A DNA stretch of 64,000 bases from Myxococcales bacterium (GTDB lineage Bacteria; Myxococcota_A; Polyangia; Polyangiales; GCA-016699535), in the NCBI GenBank assembly GCA_020633325.1, contig JACKDX010000001.1, positions 930,001 through 994,000 of the forward strand, written 5' to 3'. The translations under genes were made by a program, and so were the position numbers. Numbering within the stretch: position 1 is the first letter of the stretch; the number at the start of each line of letters is the position of its first letter. Below, piece by piece: positions 54,160 through 62,138 of this stretch. The notes under the pieces were generated by a model. The model searched no databases, was not told where the DNA came from, and was given only the letters and a program-made list of their open reading frames with translations.

Positions 54160-55955
54160 TCGTTGATTTTGAGGATGGCATGGAATGCCGCTTGTGGAAT
54201 ATCCACGCTACCTACGCTTTTCATGCGTTTTTTGCCCTCTTTTTGTTTTTCGAGCAGCTTGCGTTTGCGCGAGATATCTCCTCCGTAGCACTTGGCGGTG
54301 ACGTCTTTACGTAATGCCCGCACAGTTTCGCGCGCAATCACGCGTGCGCCAATGGCGGCTTGGATGATTACCTCGAACTGCTGACGGGGCACAATCTCTT
54401 TCAGCTTCTCAGAGAGCTTTCTTCCCATCGTATAAGCGCGGTCTTTGTGCACAATGGCGCTGAGCGCGTCGACTTTCTCTCCGTTGACAAGCATATCCAA
54501 GCGGACCAATGGGTTTTGACGGTAGCCGATGAGCTCGTAGTCCATGGAGGCGTAGCCTTTACTCAGGCTCTTGAGCCGATCGTAGAAATCGAAAAGCACT
54601 TCGGCCATGGGCAGCTCGTACGTAATTATGACGCGCTCGGTAGTCGCGTACTGAATACCCACCTGGATGCCGCGGCGATCCTGGCACAGGCCCAGCATGG
54701 CTCCCACAAACTGGCCGGGCACATAAATGGATACCTTGAGGTAAGGTTCCTCAAGAAATGCGATGTTTCCTACCTCCGGAAGCCGCGACGGATTTTCGAC
54801 CTCCAGCAGCTCACCTCCCAAGGTGTGGACACGATAGACGACGCTGGGGGCAGTGGTGATCAAATCGAGGTTGTACTCGCGCTCCAGGCGTTCCTGAACG
54901 ACCTCCATGTGCAACAAACCAAGGAAACCGCAGCGAAAGCCGAACCCGAGCGCATCCGATGTGTCGGGCTCGAACTTGAACGCACTGTCGTTGAGATTGA
55001 GCTTTTCTAGCGCATCGCGGAGCTCATTGTACTGTCCACTATCGGTCGGAAATATGCCCGAGAACACCATGGGCTTCACTTCTTTGAAGCCGGGTAACGC
55101 TTTTAGGGCGCGTTGACGGGCCTCAGTGATGGTATCGCCGATGCGCGTCTCACTCACGGATTTGATGGCGGCGGAAAAAAACCCGACTTCGCCTGGGCCG
55201 AGAGTATCTAGCGCGGTGGGGAAGGGGGAGAAGACGCCGATCTCGGTGATTTCATATTCAGTCTCAGCAGCCATCATGCGGATCTTGGCCCCCTTGTTCA
55301 TGGTGCCGTCCACCACGCGCACAAGCACCACCGCTCCGCGGTAGCTGTCGTACCAGCTGTCCATCACCAAAGCGCGCAAGGGGCCATTGACCTCCCCTTG
55401 GGGAGGCGGGATTCGACTTACGACGGCCTCCAAGATCTCGTGGATGCCCATACCTGTCTTTGCACTGGCGGCGATAGCACCCTCGCAATCGAGCCCGATG
55501 AGATCGGTGACTTCCTTCCGCACCTGCTCGACATCGGCGCTGGGCAGGTCGATCTTGTTGAACACCGGGATAATCTCCAGGTTGTTTTCCATGGCCAGGT
55601 AGACGTTGGCCAACGTTTGCGCCTCTACGCCTTGCGAAGCATCCACCACCAAGAGCGCACCTTCGCACGCGGCCAATGAGCGAGAGACCTCGTAGGTGAA
55701 ATCCACATGCCCGGGCGTGTCGATGAGATTTAACTGATAGATCTGGCCGTCGTCGGCTTTGTATTTCAGTCGCACGGCCTGGGCCTTGATGGTAATGCCG
55801 CGTTCGCGTTCGAGCTCCAGCTTGTCGAGAAACTGATCGGTTCGCTGCCGCTCGGTCAACGCACCCGTATACTCCATGATGCGATCAGCCAAGGTGCTCT
55901 TGCCGTGATCGATGTGTGCAATGATCGAAAAATTGCGAATGTGGTGGAGTGACAC
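54156..55955 (-). CDS. lepA: Elongation factor 4 (LepA)
   Basis: A 599-residue translational GTPase that back-translocates stalled ribosomes. G1 is AHIDHGKST (residues about 11-19), G3 is DTPGHVDF, G4 is NKID. The C-terminal LepA-specific domain ends in GGDISRKRKLLEKQKEGKKR then VGSVDIPQAAFHA. Length and motifs are typical. It overlaps cysC by four bases. Confidence 0.97.
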   Translation of the reverse strand: MSLHHIRNFSIIAHIDHGKSTLADRIMEYTGALTERQRTDQFLDKLELERERGITIKAQAVRLKYKADDGQIYQLNLIDTPGHVDFTYEVSRSLAACEGALLVVDASQGVEAQTLANVYLAMENNLEIIPVFNKIDLPSADVEQVRKEVTDLIGLDCEGAIAASAKTGMGIHEILEAVVSRIPPPQGEVNGPLRALVMDSWYDSYRGAVVLVRVVDGTMNKGAKIRMMAAETEYEITEIGVFSPFPTALDTLGPGEVGFFSAAIKSVSETRIGDTITEARQRALKALPGFKEVKPMVFSGIFPTDSGQYNELRDALEKLNLNDSAFKFEPDTSDALGFGFRCGFLGLLHMEVVQERLEREYNLDLITTAPSVVYRVHTLGGELLEVENPSRLPEVGNIAFLEEPYLKVSIYVPGQFVGAMLGLCQDRRGIQVGIQYATTERVIITYELPMAEVLFDFYDRLKSLSKGYASMDYELIGYRQNPLVRLDMLVNGEKVDALSAIVHKDRAYTMGRKLSEKLKEIVPRQQFEVIIQAAIGARVIARETVRALRKDVTAKCYGGDISRKRKLLEKQKEGKKRMKSVGSVDIPQAAFHAILKINE

Positions 55956-55988
55956 GAAATGACCTGCGTTTAGGGCGGCGGAAAGTCG

Positions 55989-56186
55989 CTATTTACGACG
56001 TGACTTGGAGCCTTCTTCCAAGCTGAGCTGCCCGGGAAGCGCTTGCGCATATTGCTCCAAGACGAGATCAATGCCTTCACGAATGTAGACTGCGACGGGC
56101 ACCTTGGTCCGCTCGTGCAAAAGTTTAAGCTGCTCGTTCTGCTCGGGCGTGACGTAAATGGTGGTTGAGACTTTTTTGCGGGCCAT
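55989..56186 (-). CDS. Ribbon-helix-helix DNA-binding protein
   Basis: A 65-residue protein starting MARKKVSTTIYVTPEQNEQL, the beta-strand followed by helix of CopG/Arc-type regulators, with RTKVPVAVYIREGIDLVLEQ as the second helix. It has a short Lys/Arg-rich tail. It is only 33 bp upstream of lepA and probably cotranscribed. The -35-like TTGACA and -10-like TATATG on its upstream side overlap two TGTCA repeats, suggesting self-regulation. No toxin gene is adjacent. Confidence 0.82.
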   Translation of the reverse strand: MARKKVSTTIYVTPEQNEQLKLLHERTKVPVAVYIREGIDLVLEQYAQALPGQLSLEEGSKSRRK

Positions 56187-56230
56187 GAAGAACGTGACAT
56201 ATATGACAACACACGTAATGTCAATAACGA
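56187..56230 (-). promoter_or_regulatory. Promoter with repeated TGTCA elements before the RHH gene
   Basis: Read leftward: TTGACA, then about 15-17 nt to TATATG. The motif TGTCA occurs twice (TGTCATATATGTCA) and a related TTGACAT lies upstream. The repeats are possible binding sites for the RHH protein. Confidence 0.45.
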
Positions 56231-56300
56231 GCAATGGGTGTCGAACTTCGTGGAATTTTTCAAAGTTGCCGGTATGCTGCGTGAAAGCGAGACTGATCCT

Positions 56301-57017
56301 ATGAGAGTCATTGGTATTTTCACGTCGAGCCTGCTGGGCATTGTATCTTGGGGTTGTTCTGGTGATAGCACGCTCCCGGAAGGCAGCCGCTCGGCGACGT
56401 CGGTTGCGGAGCTGTGCAAGGCGAGCGGTTACGACGTAAAGACTGTGGACGTGAATAACGACGGTCGCCCGGACATCCGCCACATGCGGGAAAACGGGAA
56501 AGAACGCTGCGTGCAATACGACATGAACTACGACGGCAAGATCGATGTCTCCCGCGTGTTCGATCGTGACGGTCGTACGCCTCTGCGAGAGGAACATGAT
56601 TTTGATTTCGACGGCGAAATCGATCAGCTCACCTATTATGAGCGTGGGAAGCTTACCTATAAAGAACTCGACACCAATTTCGATAACCGCATTGATGTGC
56701 GGGTATGGTGTCGCGGCAAGCAAATCATCAAGGTCGAGCGCACGCGGCATGGCATTGGGCGCGTCGATACCTGGGAAGGCTATGCCGATGGCCGAATCCG
56801 AGAGATCGCCTATGATGATAACAACGACGGAAAGCCCGAGAAATGGGAAATTTTCCGCGGTGACCAGGTGGTGGCTCTAAAGGAAGATACCAACGGAGAT
56901 GGCAAAGCCGACCGCACGAGGCCCTTCCCCTTGGAGTCGGCGGGGCCGCCCGAGGAAGCGACGAGTTGTGATGGCACGCCTTTACGCGAGGCGAAGCAAG
57001 CGAGCGATGCGTCATGA
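56301..57017 (+). CDS. Lipoprotein with EF-hand-like Asp loops (paralogue 1)
   Basis: A 238-residue protein. The signal ends in LLGIVSWGC, a lipoprotein anchor. The mature part contains repeated calcium-loop motifs: DVNNDGRPDIRH, DMNYDGKIDVSR, DFDFDGEIDQLT, DTNFDNRIDVRV, DDNNDGKPEKWE and DTNGDGKADRTR, each about 30 residues apart and followed by a beta hairpin. This is a regular tandem array of DxNxDGxxD type. It is probably a calcium-stabilised surface protein. The stop overlaps the next gene's start (ATGA), and the next gene is a clear paralogue. Confidence 0.87.
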   Translation: MRVIGIFTSSLLGIVSWGCSGDSTLPEGSRSATSVAELCKASGYDVKTVDVNNDGRPDIRHMRENGKERCVQYDMNYDGKIDVSRVFDRDGRTPLREEHDFDFDGEIDQLTYYERGKLTYKELDTNFDNRIDVRVWCRGKQIIKVERTRHGIGRVDTWEGYADGRIREIAYDDNNDGKPEKWEIFRGDQVVALKEDTNGDGKADRTRPFPLESAGPPEEATSCDGTPLREAKQASDAS

Positions 57018-57751
57018 TGCGCAGCGTGATCGCGACGCTTTTGGTGGTCATGGGGTGCGGCAGCACAGACAAAGGCGCGCCACCGCTCACACGCTCGAAG
57101 CAATTGATGGGGGTTTCAAGTGCGCTCCAGGGTGCCAAGATAAATCGGTGCGATGGGAAGGCGGCGGGCGATGAGGTCAGCGAATACGACACATCAGGGG
57201 ATCAGGTGCCCGACGTGCGCAAAGTCTTTCGGCGCGTAGGCGATGATGATGAGATGCGGCTCGTCATGGTATGTCGGGAAAGCGACTTGAACGCCGATGG
57301 CGTCAAGGATGTGATCAGACATTATAACGACGACGGTCGCCCGGTGCGGGAGGAAACGGATCGAGACTTTGACGGACGCATCGATTCGATCACGTATTTT
57401 GATGGTGGGCAGATCGTCCAGCAGGAGCTCGATTCCACGGGAAACGGACGCGTTGATACGCGGATTTTCCTTGAAAACGGCGCCCCTTTGCGCGCAGAGC
57501 GCGATCTGAAAGGACGCAGCACCGCCAGCACGTGGAAGCCCGACAGGTGGGAGTACTATGAAAAGAGCCGCATTGTGCGCATGGGCACCGATGTCGACGG
57601 CGACGGGATCGTGGACCGATGGGAGCGCGATGAATCGTTGATGGACAAACCAATCGTCACTTCCATGGGGGATCCCGTATTAGACCAGGACCAAGCGGAA
57701 GAGGCCGCGAAACAGCCTGAAAACGACCAACCCAAAGAGACCGGCAAGTAG
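57014..57751 (+). CDS. Lipoprotein with EF-hand-like Asp loops (paralogue 2)
   Basis: A 245-residue protein starting MMRSVIATLLVVMGC with a lipobox. It repeats the same loop family: DTSGDQVPDVRK, DLNADGVKDVIR, DRDFDGRIDSIT, DSTGNGRVDTRI and DVDGDGIVDRWE. The C-terminus is acidic and Gln/Pro-rich. Some loops have lost the third Asp (for example DSTGNG), so calcium binding may be weaker than in the first copy. It is translationally coupled to paralogue 1 and followed 5 bp later by a pseudouridine synthase. Confidence 0.87.
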   Translation: MMRSVIATLLVVMGCGSTDKGAPPLTRSKQLMGVSSALQGAKINRCDGKAAGDEVSEYDTSGDQVPDVRKVFRRVGDDDEMRLVMVCRESDLNADGVKDVIRHYNDDGRPVREETDRDFDGRIDSITYFDGGQIVQQELDSTGNGRVDTRIFLENGAPLRAERDLKGRSTASTWKPDRWEYYEKSRIVRMGTDVDGDGIVDRWERDESLMDKPIVTSMGDPVLDQDQAEEAAKQPENDQPKETGK

Positions 57752-57756
57752 TATTC

Positions 57757-58491
57757 GTGGCGTCGGTCATTCGCTTACAAAAGATACTGTCTCAAGCCGG
57801 CGTGGCCTCGCGCCGCCGCGCCGAGGTTCTGATTAAAGAGGGCAAGGTCCGCATCAACGGCCGTGTGGTGAGTGAGCTTGGCGCCAAGGCCAATCCACAA
57901 AAAGACAAGATTGAAGTCAATGGCAAACGTCTCGCCTCGCAAACGCCCGTGTACTACGTCTTGAACAAACCCCGCGGGATGGTCAGCACGCTACGCGATC
58001 CGGAAGGCCGTCCAAGCTTGGCGGAACTCGTGCGCACAATCCCCGAACGCGTCTATCCGGTCGGTCGCTTGGATTACCACACGAGCGGAGTGTTATTGTT
58101 GACCAACGATGGCGACATGGCCCACGCTTTGATGCATCCGAGCAAAGGCGCGCCCAAAACCTATGTTGTCAAAGCCAGTGGCCAATTCAACGAAGTGCAT
58201 TTGCAGGCATTGCGCACAGGCGTGCGCATCGAGCGCGATGAAACCACGGCGCCTGCCGATGTGCATGTGCTCAGCGAGGAGCCTCGATGCACCTGGTTGC
58301 GCGTCACGCTGCGCGAGGGCAAAAACCGACAGATTCACCGCATGGTCGAGACCCTGGGCCACAAGGTGCTGCGCTTGAGCCGCCTTTCCTATGCCGGCAT
58401 TGACGTCGAAGGACTCAAACCCGGACAGTTGCGGCCTTTGACATCACGCGAGCTTTTGCGTCTGAAACGAGCCTACCAAAACGCTGATTGA
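57757..58491 (+). CDS. RsuA/RluB-family pseudouridine synthase
   Basis: A 244-residue enzyme. The N-terminal S4 RNA-binding domain (RLQKILSQAGVASRRRAEVLI) is followed by the catalytic domain with the Asp motif PVGRLDYHTSGVLLLTNDG and LREGKNRQIHRMVETLGH. It modifies uridine in rRNA (23S for RluB/E, 16S for RsuA). The C-terminus lacks the long basic tail of E. coli RluB. It starts with GTG and precedes the initiator tRNA by about 38 bp. Confidence 0.93.
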   Translation: MASVIRLQKILSQAGVASRRRAEVLIKEGKVRINGRVVSELGAKANPQKDKIEVNGKRLASQTPVYYVLNKPRGMVSTLRDPEGRPSLAELVRTIPERVYPVGRLDYHTSGVLLLTNDGDMAHALMHPSKGAPKTYVVKASGQFNEVHLQALRTGVRIERDETTAPADVHVLSEEPRCTWLRVTLREGKNRQIHRMVETLGHKVLRLSRLSYAGIDVEGLKPGQLRPLTSRELLRLKRAYQNAD

Positions 58492-58528
58492 CAGCGGCCC
58501 GGGGCCGAATATACTCCAGCCTCGTTGA

Positions 58529-58601
<73 letters not shown>

Positions 58602-58605
<4 letters not shown>

Positions 58606-58667
58606 CATCAAAATCTTGCAGGGCGTAGTGGACGTAAGTCCATGGAACTGCAAGATTTTGATGTGGT
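58602..58667 (+). repeat. Perfect 20-bp inverted repeat starting in the tRNA-fMet 3' end
   Basis: The left arm ACCACATCAAAATCTTGCAG (58602-58621) starts at the discriminator A and CCA of tRNA-fMet. The right arm is its exact complement at 58648-58667. The 26-nt loop contains GGAC-GTAA-GTCC. No T run follows. It could be a terminator variant, a structured RNA, or the remnant of a small element that targets tRNA ends. Confidence 0.9.
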
Positions 58668-58764
58668 GTACGAGCGCTCGCGAAGCGAAGCGCAGTAAAC
58701 CACCAGCACGGACGTCATGAATCGATCTGTAAGACGTGACGCGTACTTGAAGCGCACAACTGGC

Positions 58765-58956
58765 TTAGCGAGACACTGTGCACCTGCCGCTTCGACAGGT
58801 GCCGCCCGGATATTCACTGTTGCTGTGACACTTGCCGCCGACAGTCGTGCACTTGCCGGCCCTACACACCCCGCCGTTACACTCCAGATTGCTATGACAT
58901 ATTCCTGCGTTGCTTTCGCTAAGGGCGAAAGAGCTCGATAATCCAATTGAAAGCAA
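58765..58956 (-). CDS. Small cysteine-rich secreted protein, probably degenerate
   Basis: A 63-residue frame starting at a TTG. Residues 19-63 hold two similar modules: ICHSNLECNGGVCRAGKC and KCHSNSEYPGGTCRSGRC. In the second, a Tyr replaces one Cys of the pattern C-x5-C-x3-C-x4-C. The first 17 residues look like the tail of a signal peptide with the charged start missing. An in-frame stop lies two codons upstream. It is best read as a decaying or 5'-truncated gene of an EB-module-like secreted protein. Confidence 0.45.
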   Translation of the reverse strand: MLSIGLSSSFALSESNAGICHSNLECNGGVCRAGKCTTVGGKCHSNSEYPGGTCRSGRCTVSR

Positions 58957-59085
58957 CGGTGGCTAATAGATAAGAGACGTTACGTCCGCGCATTTATACA
59001 GTGTAGCGTAGTTCCGTAGTTTCAGGGACACACCACTTAACCCGCCTGTCTTAAACTTCTTGGCATCGTCACCGGCGTGGGGATC

Positions 59086-59103
59086 TGTGATATACTTACC
59101 GTT
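59086..59103 (+). promoter_or_regulatory. Extended -10 promoter of the two-gene nucleotidyltransferase module
   Basis: TGTGATATACT: TATACT at 59091-59096 preceded by TGn. The ATG at 59104 is only 7 nt beyond, so the message should be leaderless or nearly so. The layout is the same as before the gene at 954. Confidence 0.5.
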
Positions 59104-59337
59104 ATGCGAAAAGATGAGCGAAGCCAGATGTTGAAGTGGGTAAACGCGTGGAAAAAGGCAGGGCCGATTTTGCAGCAGTTGCGTGACCAACAAATTCGGG
59201 ACACTGATACCGCCCAGGCGCTTTTACGTTTAGCAGACGCGTTTGAATCAGCCCGCATGTACCACTCGCCTCGGCGGAGCTCCGGACTGGTGGAGCAGCA
59301 AGCTTATTTCAGACGTCTTGCAGTTGCGAAGCGATGA
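59104..59337 (+). CDS. Small protein preceding a nucleotidyltransferase (possible antitoxin partner)
   Basis: A 77-residue basic, helix-rich protein (MRKDERSQMLKWVNAWKKAG, then QIRDTDTAQALLRLADAFES). No known domain was recognised. The stop overlaps the start of the nucleotidyltransferase gene (ATGA), as in two-gene toxin-antitoxin modules of the nucleotidyltransferase type. A GTG at 59077 is possible but lies within the promoter. The antitoxin role is inferred from arrangement only. Confidence 0.65.
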   Translation: MRKDERSQMLKWVNAWKKAGPILQQLRDQQIRDTDTAQALLRLADAFESARMYHSPRRSSGLVEQQAYFRRLAVAKR

Positions 59338-59897
59338 AACCTTTGCTCGAGGTTGCGCATGAGTTGCAACACGTGCTTGAGGTTAAGCATAGACGATTTG
59401 CTTTTATCGGCGGGCTTGCTCTGCAACGCTGGGGCGAACCACGCGTCACTCAAGATGTTGATGCCACGGTTTTTACCGGATTTTCTGGCGAGGATGAGTT
59501 TATCAACGACATGCTAAATGCGTACCAACCTCGCGTTGAAAACGCCGGAGAGTTTGCACGCAACGCTAGAGTACTCTTGTTGAAGTCGGCCTCAGGCATA
59601 GGGATTGATATTGCACTTGGCGGATTGTCTTTTGAGGAGGAAATGATTGGCCGGTCAACGGAATACGATTTTCTTCCAGGAATTCGATTACGTACGTGCT
59701 CTGCGGAAGATCTCATTATCATGAAAGCGTTCGCAGCACGCGATCGCGATTGGGCAGATATTCGTACGGTATTGGTACGACAGGTCAAAATCGATTTCGG
59801 CTACATCATGGAGAATCTCACGCCGCTGGTTGAGCTCAAGGAGCAACCTGAGATCCTCGACAGGCTGAATCAGCTTATAGATGAAACCAAGCCATAG
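59334..59897 (+). CDS. Nucleotidyltransferase-fold protein (AbiEii/DUF6036-like)
   Basis: A 187-residue protein. The nucleotidyltransferase signature is FIGGLALQRWGEPRVTQDVDATV (residues about 24-46), with the GG and the metal-binding DVD pair; a third acidic residue is in GIDIALGG. A C-terminal helical region follows (SAEDLIIMKAFAARDRDWADI). Such proteins include AbiEii toxins that modify tRNA and housekeeping nucleotidyltransferases. With the small upstream gene and its island setting, a toxin-antitoxin or phage-defence role is plausible but unproven. Confidence 0.82.
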   Translation: MKPLLEVAHELQHVLEVKHRRFAFIGGLALQRWGEPRVTQDVDATVFTGFSGEDEFINDMLNAYQPRVENAGEFARNARVLLLKSASGIGIDIALGGLSFEEEMIGRSTEYDFLPGIRLRTCSAEDLIIMKAFAARDRDWADIRTVLVRQVKIDFGYIMENLTPLVELKEQPEILDRLNQLIDETKP

Positions 59898-59969
59898 CCT
59901 GGAGACCTAGGATTTCGGCCTTGACTCCGTCGGCATCGACCTTAAGCGAGGCAGGTTTTTTCCGAGTAA

Positions 59970-61083
59970 CACCGAGGAAAGAGCATTGCTGAACTTTCGA
60001 CTTACCTACGGAATCTTCTCGACCGGAATGATGAAACCTTCGCGCGGAATCCGGACGTCCGGCTGCACCAACAGAACTATCGCCAGGTGCGGCACATACT
60101 TGCCCGGCTCACGCACTGGGTTGATGAGCAGTGCGGTGTGCCGACTCACTTCGAGGATCTGATCTCCGAAGGGAAGGGAAGGCGCTTCGAGCTAGAGCAC
60201 ATGTGGCCGGACAAGTCCGAGCGGTTCACCACCTGGTTCAAGCACCCCCCGACTTCGAGACGGCGCGCAATCATATCGGCGGTTTGGTGCTTCTGCAGAG
60301 CGGTCCCAACCAAAGTCTTCGAGACAGGCCCTACGAAAAGAAGCGGGACGCGTACGTGAGCCAAGCGCAAAGGCTCCTCACGCGTAGCCTGCATCCGCTT
60401 GCCTATCAGAACAACCCGGCGTTCAGCCGACTCATCACCGAGACGGGCCTGGCGTTTCGTTTCTATGACCAGTTTGATCCCACTGCCCAGGCCGAGAGGA
60501 AAGAACTTTACCTTCGCATTGCGGAGTGGGTGTGGAACCCGTCCCGCCTGGATCTCGACGGAATCAAAGCCCCGACGCCCGAGCCACTGGAAGTTCCGGA
60601 GGACCAGGATACCGCTCCGGTGGAACTGTCAGTTCGTGACGAAGTGATCCAGCGCTTCTGGACTAAGCTCATCGAGTGCCCCAAGGCGACGGGGCCTCCA
60701 TGCGCACCTCTCTTCTCGTCGGACTACCCGGCTTGGAACACGCGACTCCGGGGCCTCGTGGAACTTCGACATTCCCCACAACCGAACCCGAGTAACGCTG
60801 TACCTCAATCGCCCCACGGCGCGTGAGGACAACGCGCTGTATGATCGCGTCGCGACCGCGCGGGCGGAGATCGAGCGCGCGTTCGGGAGTGAACTCGAAT
60901 GGCGACGGCTCGATGAAAAACGTGCCTCACGTATTTCGGTGACCATTGCAGGAGGTTGGGGCGACGAGTCCGAAGGGGCCACGGTGATACCAGCGGACGT
61001 CGAGTCAATGGCCCGGCTGCACAGATTGCTGGAGCCACGCCTACGGGAGGCCATGACGACCGAGTCGATGGACGTGGGGTGAG
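59970..61083 (+). pseudogene. Frameshifted DUF1524 (HNH) - DUF4268 protein, 5'-truncated
   Basis: Three segments read as one protein. The frame from 59970 gives a helical region, then FELEHMWPDKSERFTTWFKH, the start of a DUF1524 HNH motif. After the C6 run at 60245-60250 the frame shifts, and NHIGGLVLLQSGPNQSLRDR continues the HNH. Near 60691 (GGGG) it shifts back, giving GASWNFDIPHNRTRVTLYL and ERAFGSELEWRRL, typical of DUF4268, to the TGA at 61081-61083. One base is missing at the first site and one is extra at the second. The DUF262 part expected upstream in GmrSD-type proteins is absent. It is the remnant of a restriction/defence gene, unless the two indels are sequencing errors. Confidence 0.75.
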
Positions 61084-61262
61084 CATGGCTTGAGTAAACG
61101 GCGCGCGCTTTAGTGTGCCCGCATGGGTTACCGAGACACGGGGCACGGATGTAGGGCGCTCAAGCGATGCCTTGGCAAGTGAACAAGTACGGCATTTCGC
61201 CGTAGCATGGGGAACGAGATTGGGGAGGTAAATGGCGGCTTACAGGTGACAATGGCGATTCT
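61084..61262. other. Island spacer, nothing recognised
   Basis: About 180 bases between two broken genes; no gene, tRNA or long repeat was found. Confidence 0.3.
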
Positions 61263-61581
61263 ATGAAACAGCACAGGGAAACTCCCCTGTCAAAAGTACT
61301 GGACAGACTCACCGACGAAGACACAGCGGAAGTCGCTGCAGTGATGAGTCACATAAGGACAGAAGGCCTCCAAGCAACTCGTCATCTATAAGGAGAAATA
61401 TACGAGGTACGGGTTTCCGGCGTGGATGTGATTTACCGCGTTATTCGCCAAGCAGGGCCGCTTTGGACAAGCGTTGCTGGCCCTTGAAGCCTTTAACAAA
61501 AAGACTCAAAAAACACCTAGTTCAAAGATTACCATGGCAAATCAAAGGCTTAGGGATTGGAAATCTAGGGCGACCAAGTAG
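61263..61581 (+). pseudogene. HigB-like (phage Gp49-type) toxin, inactivated
   Basis: From ATG 61263 the frame reads MKQHRETPLSKVLDRLTDED and on to GLQATRHL, then a TAA (61389-61391). It resumes with GEIYEVRVSGVDVIYRV. One extra base at about 61443 shifts the frame, after which FAKQGRFGQALLALEAFNKK and TQKTPSSKITMANQRLRDW complete a HigB/RelE-type toxin ending at TAG 61579-61581. Conserved end motifs (Y-R-V-x-F, LLALEAFNKKTQKTP) identify the family. Two independent lesions make it non-functional. An intact HigA-like gene follows after 61 bp. Confidence 0.85.
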
Positions 61582-61617
61582 GTTGTGCACGCACATTGCC
61601 GTCAAAGCATTTGTACT

Positions 61618-61633
61618 ATATCACATATGATAT
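61618..61633 (+). promoter_or_regulatory. Candidate HigA operator
   Basis: ATATCA-CATA-TGATAT, a perfect inverted repeat, lies just upstream of the antitoxin gene, overlapping a TACTAT -10-like sequence at 61614-61619. It is a typical autoregulatory site for HigA-type repressors. Confidence 0.55.
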
Positions 61634-61642
61634 GGAAAAAAT

Positions 61643-61933
61643 ATGGCAGCCGATGAGCTAGATAGATTTATTGCTAAACGCAGCCAAAAGAACCCGAAGT
61701 TTCCTTTGATGGTTAAGGCTGCTAAGCAAAGAAAGGCGATTGCTAGAAAATTCGTGCAGATCCGCGAAAACAAGGGGGGCAGTCAAACCCTCGTCGCGGC
61801 CCGAATGAGGACATCAGCGTCCATCGTTAGTCGTTTAGAAAGCGGCGCTGACGCCCGCATATCGACCATCCAAAAATACGCCGAAGCACTAGGCTGTGAG
61901 CTGCAGATAGAATTGGTCGCAAAAAAACACTGA
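61643..61933 (+). CDS. HigA-like XRE-family antitoxin
   Basis: A 96-residue DNA-binding protein with a Cro/C1 helix-turn-helix: SQTLVAARMRTSASIVSRLE, then SGADARISTIQKYAEALGC (residues about 47-86). GGAAAA precedes the ATG. It follows the broken HigB gene, the order found in HigBA modules. Intact, it may now act only as a regulator or be an orphan antitoxin. Compact size matches the family. Confidence 0.9.
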   Translation: MAADELDRFIAKRSQKNPKFPLMVKAAKQRKAIARKFVQIRENKGGSQTLVAARMRTSASIVSRLESGADARISTIQKYAEALGCELQIELVAKKH

Positions 61934-62138
61934 GCTTGCCATCCTTTAATCGACTTGTTCTTCGTATTCGTCTATGACGGAATCCGAAAGATAAGCAAGG
62001 TGGGGTTGTCGATAAGTTCGCGAACACTTTGGTACGAAATGAAAGTGCAGCGTCGAGCAAGCGAGCACAACCATTTATACCGAGAGTCTGGAGTCGCCGT
62101 CGTCTTGTCCTTGGGTGGCGAAATGACTGTGCGTGGGT
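61934..62138. other. Spacer between the antitoxin and the efflux genes
   Basis: About 200 bases. A short open frame here (DGIRKISKVGLSISSRTLWY) has no ribosome site. No terminator was clearly seen. Confidence 0.3.
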
